Shown here: positions 60,193 to 64,000 of the stretch, one piece after another
Layout of the letters: the number at the start of each line of letters is the position of its first letter
Numbering within the stretch: position 1 is the stretch's first letter
DNA from: QYOJ01 sp043810345
GTDB lineage: Bacteria; Bacteroidota; Bacteroidia; Bacteroidales; FEN-979
NCBI GenBank assembly: GCA_043810345.1
Contig: JBDROF010000049.1
Span: 1-64,000 of the forward strand
Length of the DNA: 64,000 bases
Direction of reading: 5' to 3'
Notes under the pieces: generated by a model
Told to the model about the DNA's origin: nothing
Seen by the model: only the letters and a program-made list of their open reading frames with translations
Databases searched by the model: none
Translations under genes and position numbers: made by a program

Positions 60193-62955
60193 CTAATCTT
60201 TGATGCATCTTACCGAAAACGCATTGCTCCTGTACGACGGATAGAACGACACACTGGGGGTGTACTCGATGTCAGCAACCACTTCATTCATCCCATGTGC
60301 CCAGGCTTTGTTGGTACCACGGGCAGTAGAGGACCAGTAGAGGGTGGCACGGAGAACCGGATGGGTGGGGCCGTATTTCCATACCAGGTTGTAACCCTGG
60401 AAGCCGGCCAGCAGAGCGTTGAAGCCCGAATATCCGGTGATCTTCAGGGCGCTTCCGGCAAAGCCGTTGTTGATGTACTGGCTGAAGAGGGTGATCCATT
60501 CATTTTCAATTGGCAGATGCCATCCCGGAGGACACAACCCTTGTATCCCTTCGGCCGACTGATGTGCCATCACTTCGTCCCACTGGTAGCGGCCTCCGGA
60601 GGATATGCAATAGGCGGGAATATCATTGTAGCAGTATTTTTCTACTACACAGTTGTCCCGTTGCGAGGTGGAGCTGCTGATCTGCTGACCGTGATTGAGA
60701 TTGGCCGCCAGCCAGCACTGGGTGCCAATTAGAACTGTCGGATATTTCTTGTTATCCCTGATGTCCGTGAGGGTATCTCCGCAGATATGCGATACGGGAT
60801 CCGCAACATGAATGGTCCGGAAAACGCTGTCGGTACAGCTGTAGTTGTTGGTGTACGAGTATCGGATCGGGTGTGATCCGGAACCTGCGAGTGAGGGATA
60901 AAAAGTGGATCCGTTCACACCTGCTCCCGAGAATGTCCCTCCGGGAGGAATGGCACCTTTCAAAGGAAAAGGCTGCGCCTGGGTGGTGGTCAGGGTGTCG
61001 AAACAGACAGGGAACGAGACTTGATGGATGGGTTTGACGATAACAGATACGGTTTCCGGTGAACCCTGGCACCCGGTAGCGGTAGCCGTAATATGATAAA
61101 AGACCGTGTCGGGGGTGAAGGCACTCGTGAACAGGGTTTGGAGGATACCGGCGCCGTTTCCTCCACTAAATCCGTAGATATTGGGATTGGAGCAGGTGGC
61201 AGTCCAGGCAAAGGTTGAGCCGGTCACGTTCGTAGTCAGTCCGATCGCTGTAGTTTGTCCGTGGCAGAGAGAGGATGTGGCAGGCGAAGCAATGGTGTTT
61301 GGAAGGGGATTGACCTTCATCCACACTGTAACCGGGGCGCTGGTACATCCTTCTTTCACAGCCGTAACGGTATAACTGACCGAGTCCACGGCATAACTGG
61401 TATTGGTCAGGGTTTGCAGGATGATATTGCCCGAACCCGAAAAGAACCCGGTACAATGCCCCGCCGGATTTGAAGCTATCCAGGAAAAGGTACTGCCGGG
61501 CAGTGAGGATTGGAGGGTGATTGTGATAGAACTGCCCGAACAAACCGGATTTGATACAGGCACTGCCGTTGCGACCGGTACCGGATTCACCAGCAACTGC
61601 ATGGTGTCCTGGTCGGAAACTCCGCACCCCTCGCTCACCATCAGAATATACTGATGGTTGCCCAATCCGGGGGAGACCTTGACAATGCTGTCGGATCCGG
61701 GAAAACCTACCCATCCGTATGTATAGGGGCGTTGCCCTCCCCAGGCTGTGGCTGTCAGCGTGGCGGTATCCCCTAAACAGATCGTGTCGTCAGGTCCTGC
61801 CGAGATAAAAAATGTTGTATTATCATCGATCAGGATGGTGTCGATGATAGACTGACTTCCAAAACAACTCGCTTGCGCGATATCCAGGATAACGGTCTCC
61901 GTACCTTCCGAAATACCATCGTAAATTGGAGAGATGGTAAGGGTTGTACTGGATTGGCCGGCAGGGATTGTCACGAAGTTTGGGATGGTTGTGTAATCAA
62001 CACCGTTGATGGCTGTGCCTCCGATGGTATAATTGATAACGTATGGCAAAGGAGTGACCTGTGGCATTTTAAAAGAGATGATGGCGTTGCTACACCCTTC
62101 AATGGCATAGTTTCTGAGTGGTGGTATGAAATTCGTACTGATCGTCAGTCCTGCAGCGCTGAAACTGTTCTTCTCAAGGAATACCCCGGAATCCAGTGCC
62201 TGGTCAAGCGCATCTCCCACAGCCAGTTTGATGTGGTAGGTGGAACAGGGAATCACAGCATACCAGGCGGTAAATATATAGGTGAGACCATTGTACTGAA
62301 GATTCACCCCCTTCCCTAAGGGGTCCTGGCAATTGGCATAACTGGGGGGCGGATGGCCGGATTTCGGACAGTTAACGGGTGCATTACACCATATGGCATC
62401 CGGATTATCGCACATGTTGTTTAAGGTCACCCAGCTCATGCTTCCGGGCATGATGGCGATGTTGACCGCGTTGTTTGAGAAGGTTCCATTGATCCCGGGC
62501 CCACTGAGAAAAAACCCAAATGCGTCGTTATAACTGTAACAGTAATACCAGATCTCTTCGGAACCAAACACATAACGGAATCTGAGGGTATCGGATTCCG
62601 GAATGAAATCGAATTCCAGCACGGCTGCATCATGGGTGTTCACACCGGCAATGATGTTCAGATCGGGATCCCCGCTGGTTCCGGCGGCAAATGATTTACC
62701 GCAGGTGTTATTCGGTCCGACTGTGTTGACTGCTGTACCGGAGGTCATCACGATGCCGGCATTGAGACCCAGTTCAGTAAGGGCGGTACCGGCTGTGGTA
62801 AAAGTTCCGATCTGGTTGGAGGTGATGGAAGCGGAAGAACCGTTGAATTTGACATTGCTGATGCTGATCCCGTTACCTACCAGCCAGGAGGCTACCAATT
62901 GCTCTGGAGTCATGCCCATGGCTGTTCCCTGGATAACAGTCAACTGCCCCCTCAC
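60193..62955 (-). CDS. Surface protein: choice-of-anchor L, Calx-beta, PKD-like and FISUMP domains
   Basis: 920 residues from the GTG at 62953-62955, but an in-frame signal peptide (RYRFFLCSFFLICLAAPVRGQ) is encoded just upstream. A -7 box (63047-63054) points to a start near the two ATT codons at 63019-63024; no ATG, GTG or TTG exists in that frame before the stop at 63052-63054. Domains: choice-of-anchor L (about 10-250, VFGSEEIWYYCYSYNDAFGFFLSGP), Calx-beta-like (NGVDYTTIPNFVTIPAGQSSTTLTI, about 325-385), an immunoglobulin-like module, two PKD-like modules, CFDTLTTTQAQPF, and FISUMP (to RCIKD). No T9SS tail. Second of the tandem FISUMP genes. Confidence 0.9.
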   Translation of the reverse strand: MRGQLTVIQGTAMGMTPEQLVASWLVGNGISISNVKFNGSSASITSNQIGTFTTAGTALTELGLNAGIVMTSGTAVNTVGPNNTCGKSFAAGTSGDPDLNIIAGVNTHDAAVLEFDFIPESDTLRFRYVFGSEEIWYYCYSYNDAFGFFLSGPGINGTFSNNAVNIAIMPGSMSWVTLNNMCDNPDAIWCNAPVNCPKSGHPPPSYANCQDPLGKGVNLQYNGLTYIFTAWYAVIPCSTYHIKLAVGDALDQALDSGVFLEKNSFSAAGLTISTNFIPPLRNYAIEGCSNAIISFKMPQVTPLPYVINYTIGGTAINGVDYTTIPNFVTIPAGQSSTTLTISPIYDGISEGTETVILDIAQASCFGSQSIIDTILIDDNTTFFISAGPDDTICLGDTATLTATAWGGQRPYTYGWVGFPGSDSIVKVSPGLGNHQYILMVSEGCGVSDQDTMQLLVNPVPVATAVPVSNPVCSGSSITITLQSSLPGSTFSWIASNPAGHCTGFFSGSGNIILQTLTNTSYAVDSVSYTVTAVKEGCTSAPVTVWMKVNPLPNTIASPATSSLCHGQTTAIGLTTNVTGSTFAWTATCSNPNIYGFSGGNGAGILQTLFTSAFTPDTVFYHITATATGCQGSPETVSVIVKPIHQVSFPVCFDTLTTTQAQPFPLKGAIPPGGTFSGAGVNGSTFYPSLAGSGSHPIRYSYTNNYSCTDSVFRTIHVADPVSHICGDTLTDIRDNKKYPTVLIGTQCWLAANLNHGQQISSSTSQRDNCVVEKYCYNDIPAYCISSGGRYQWDEVMAHQSAEGIQGLCPPGWHLPIENEWITLFSQYINNGFAGSALKITGYSGFNALLAGFQGYNLVWKYGPTHPVLRATLYWSSTARGTNKAWAHGMNEVVADIEYTPSVSFYPSYRSNAFSVRCIKD

Positions 62956-63046
62956 CGGTGCTGCTAAACAGATCAGGAAGAAGGAGCAAAGAAAAAACCG
63001 GTAACGTGTTAAAAATGTAATAATATACCCTTTCCGTTTTGTTTTA

Positions 63047-63054
63047 CAAATTTA
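63047..63054 (-). promoter_or_regulatory. -7 box (TAAATTTG) of the choice-of-anchor L gene
   Basis: Exact TAnnTTTG match on minus. It places transcription start at about 63040, allowing translation from the ATT codons at 63019-63024 but not from farther upstream. Confidence 0.5.
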
Positions 63055-63124
63055 AGCACAAAAAATATATTAAGCCTGGAATAACGCGTTTTAATTGAAA
63101 TTAACAGGAATCCCCCGGAATCTC

Positions 63125-63159
63125 CTCGACCTTCGACTCTCGACCCTTGAACCTAATCT
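63125..63159. repeat. Heptamer array overlapping the FISUMP gene stop
   Basis: Units CTCGACC, TTCGACT, CTCGACC, CTTGAAC, CTAATCT. The last contains the complement of the TAG stop (63153-63155) of the next gene. Confidence 0.7.
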
Positions 63160-64000
63160 TTGATGCATCTCACCGAAAACGAGTTATTCCGAAGGGAAGA
63201 ATACATGGAGACCGACGGGGTGTACTCAATATCCAGTAATACCTCATTCATCCCATGAGCCCAGGCTTTGTTTGTGCCGCTGGTGGTGGAGGACCAGTAG
63301 AGGGTGGAGCGGAGAACCGGATGGGTGGGGCCGTAGTTCCATACCAGGTTGAAGCCCTGGAAGCCGGCCAGCAGGGCGTTGAAGCCCGAAAATCCGGTGA
63401 CCTTCAGGGCGCTGCCGGCAAACCCGTTGTTGATGTACTGGTTGAACAGGGTGGTCCATTCGGCCTCCGTTGGGATATGCCACCCCGGAGGACACAATCC
63501 CTGCAACCCTTCGGCCGACTGGTAGGCCATTACCTCGTCCCACTGGTAGCGGCCGCCGGAAAAGGTACAACCAGCGGGGAGGTCGTTGTAACAGTATTTT
63601 TCTGCCACACAGTTGTCGCGCTGTGACGTGGAACTCATGATCTGCTGTCCGTAATTGAGGCTGGCTGCCATCCAGCACTGGGAGGAAATCTGCACGGTGG
63701 GATAGATCCGGTTATCCCGGATATCCATAAAGGAATTTCCGCAGGTGAACGGTAGCGGGGTCTGAACGGTAATGTACATCGAGTCTTTTTTCGGGCATCC
63801 CAGCATATTGGTGAAGGTATAATAGATTTTATGGTTTCCGCTTCCTGCGATCGAAGGGGTGAATACGCCTGTGGAGGAACTGACACCGGGTCCTGCATAC
63901 TCCCCACCCAGTGGGACCCCTCCTGAAAGGGTGACAGGCATGGCTTCAGTGGTGGTGATAGTGTCGACACACCGCAGCAGGGATACCCGGGGTACCGGAA
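63153..64000 (-). CDS. FISUMP-domain surface protein, 5' part beyond window
   Basis: The frame is open from the right edge, giving 282 residues of C-terminal sequence. It starts in the same CVDTITTTEAMPVTLSGGVP-type module as the two neighbours (CFDTLTTTQAQPF), then a GTF.G.GV..STGVFTPSIAGSGNH strand region, and a full FISUMP domain (FMDIRDNRIYPTVQISSQCWMAASL to RCIKD). The C-terminal 500 bp are nearly identical in DNA to the neighbour at 60193-60700, much more than the rest, which indicates recent duplication or gene conversion. Third tandem FISUMP gene; N-terminus unknown. Confidence 0.93.
   Translation of the reverse strand, partial: PVPRVSLLRCVDTITTTEAMPVTLSGGVPLGGEYAGPGVSSSTGVFTPSIAGSGNHKIYYTFTNMLGCPKKDSMYITVQTPLPFTCGNSFMDIRDNRIYPTVQISSQCWMAASLNYGQQIMSSTSQRDNCVAEKYCYNDLPAGCTFSGGRYQWDEVMAYQSAEGLQGLCPPGWHIPTEAEWTTLFNQYINNGFAGSALKVTGFSGFNALLAGFQGFNLVWNYGPTHPVLRSTLYWSSTTSGTNKAWAHGMNEVLLDIEYTPSVSMYSSLRNNSFSVRCIKD

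Noticed and set aside
1..64000. tRNA, rRNA or riboswitch
   Set aside because: Intergenic regions were read on both strands. None shows a cloverleaf or a known riboswitch core, and most gaps are under 200 bp or filled by repeats.

Overview
The window comes from a member of the Bacteroidota, most likely a T9SS-bearing Bacteroidales or Marinilabiliales-type organism rather than a classical gut Bacteroides. The evidence is two SusC/SusD outer-membrane pairs, a fused LpxC-FabZ, a fused FeoA-FeoB with a Cys-rich partner, the T9SS regulator PorX, C10 peptidases with type IX secretion tails, and repeated Bacteroidota-type -7 promoter boxes (TAnnTTTG), two of them with a TTG/TTTG box exactly 19 nt upstream. 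No rRNA, tRNA, CRISPR array or complete insertion sequence was seen. The species cannot be named from sequence alone.

Layout. 1-9650: two tandem SusC/SusD cassettes on the minus strand, the second SusD running off the left edge. 9715-13101: two small related membrane proteins, purD and a glycosyltransferase (minus). 13183-18251: a surface polysaccharide block on the plus strand (flippase, two chain-length proteins, O-antigen ligase), followed by efp and a second LpxD-like acyltransferase. 19938-25059: a minus-strand lipid A operon (HD phosphohydrolase, lpxD, lpxC-fabZ, lpxA, ABC ATPase). 25230-36931: porX, tsaE, a cysteine-synthase-family gene, a lipoprotein, ald-aroB-aroA, a CCG-domain Fe-S protein, tex and an outer-membrane barrel protein. 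36955-42617: NlpC/P60 hydrolase, feoAB with its Cys-rich partner, WbqC, two paralogous thioredoxins and a transposase-derived zinc-ribbon gene. 42614-47887: a frameshifted propeller gene and two C10 peptidases. 48065-53816: hutI, an aspartic protease, a zinc metallopeptidase lipoprotein and ftcD. 53902-64000: a diheme lipoprotein and three tandem giant surface proteins that share a C-terminal Fibrobacter-succinogenes-type (FISUMP) domain.

The most unusual signal is not a gene. Short tandem arrays of many different sequences, nearly all with a unit length of exactly 7 nt (a few 8 nt, one family of 19 nt), sit directly on or beside the stop codons of about sixteen genes. The unit sequence drifts along an array while the 7-nt register is kept. 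Related arrays without in-frame stops are inserted in frame inside aroA and a C10 peptidase, and probably wbqC. Because 7, 8 and 19 are not multiples of 3, any stop triplet in the unit appears in all three frames within three units. The arrays could therefore act as frame-independent stop cassettes. They resemble in form the heptanucleotide STRR repeats of heterocystous cyanobacteria, but here the association with stop codons is striking.

Functionally the region joins envelope building (lipid A, surface polysaccharide), glycan capture (SusCD), T9SS control and cargo (PorX, C10 peptidases), ferrous iron uptake, aromatic amino acid synthesis and the last steps of histidine breakdown.
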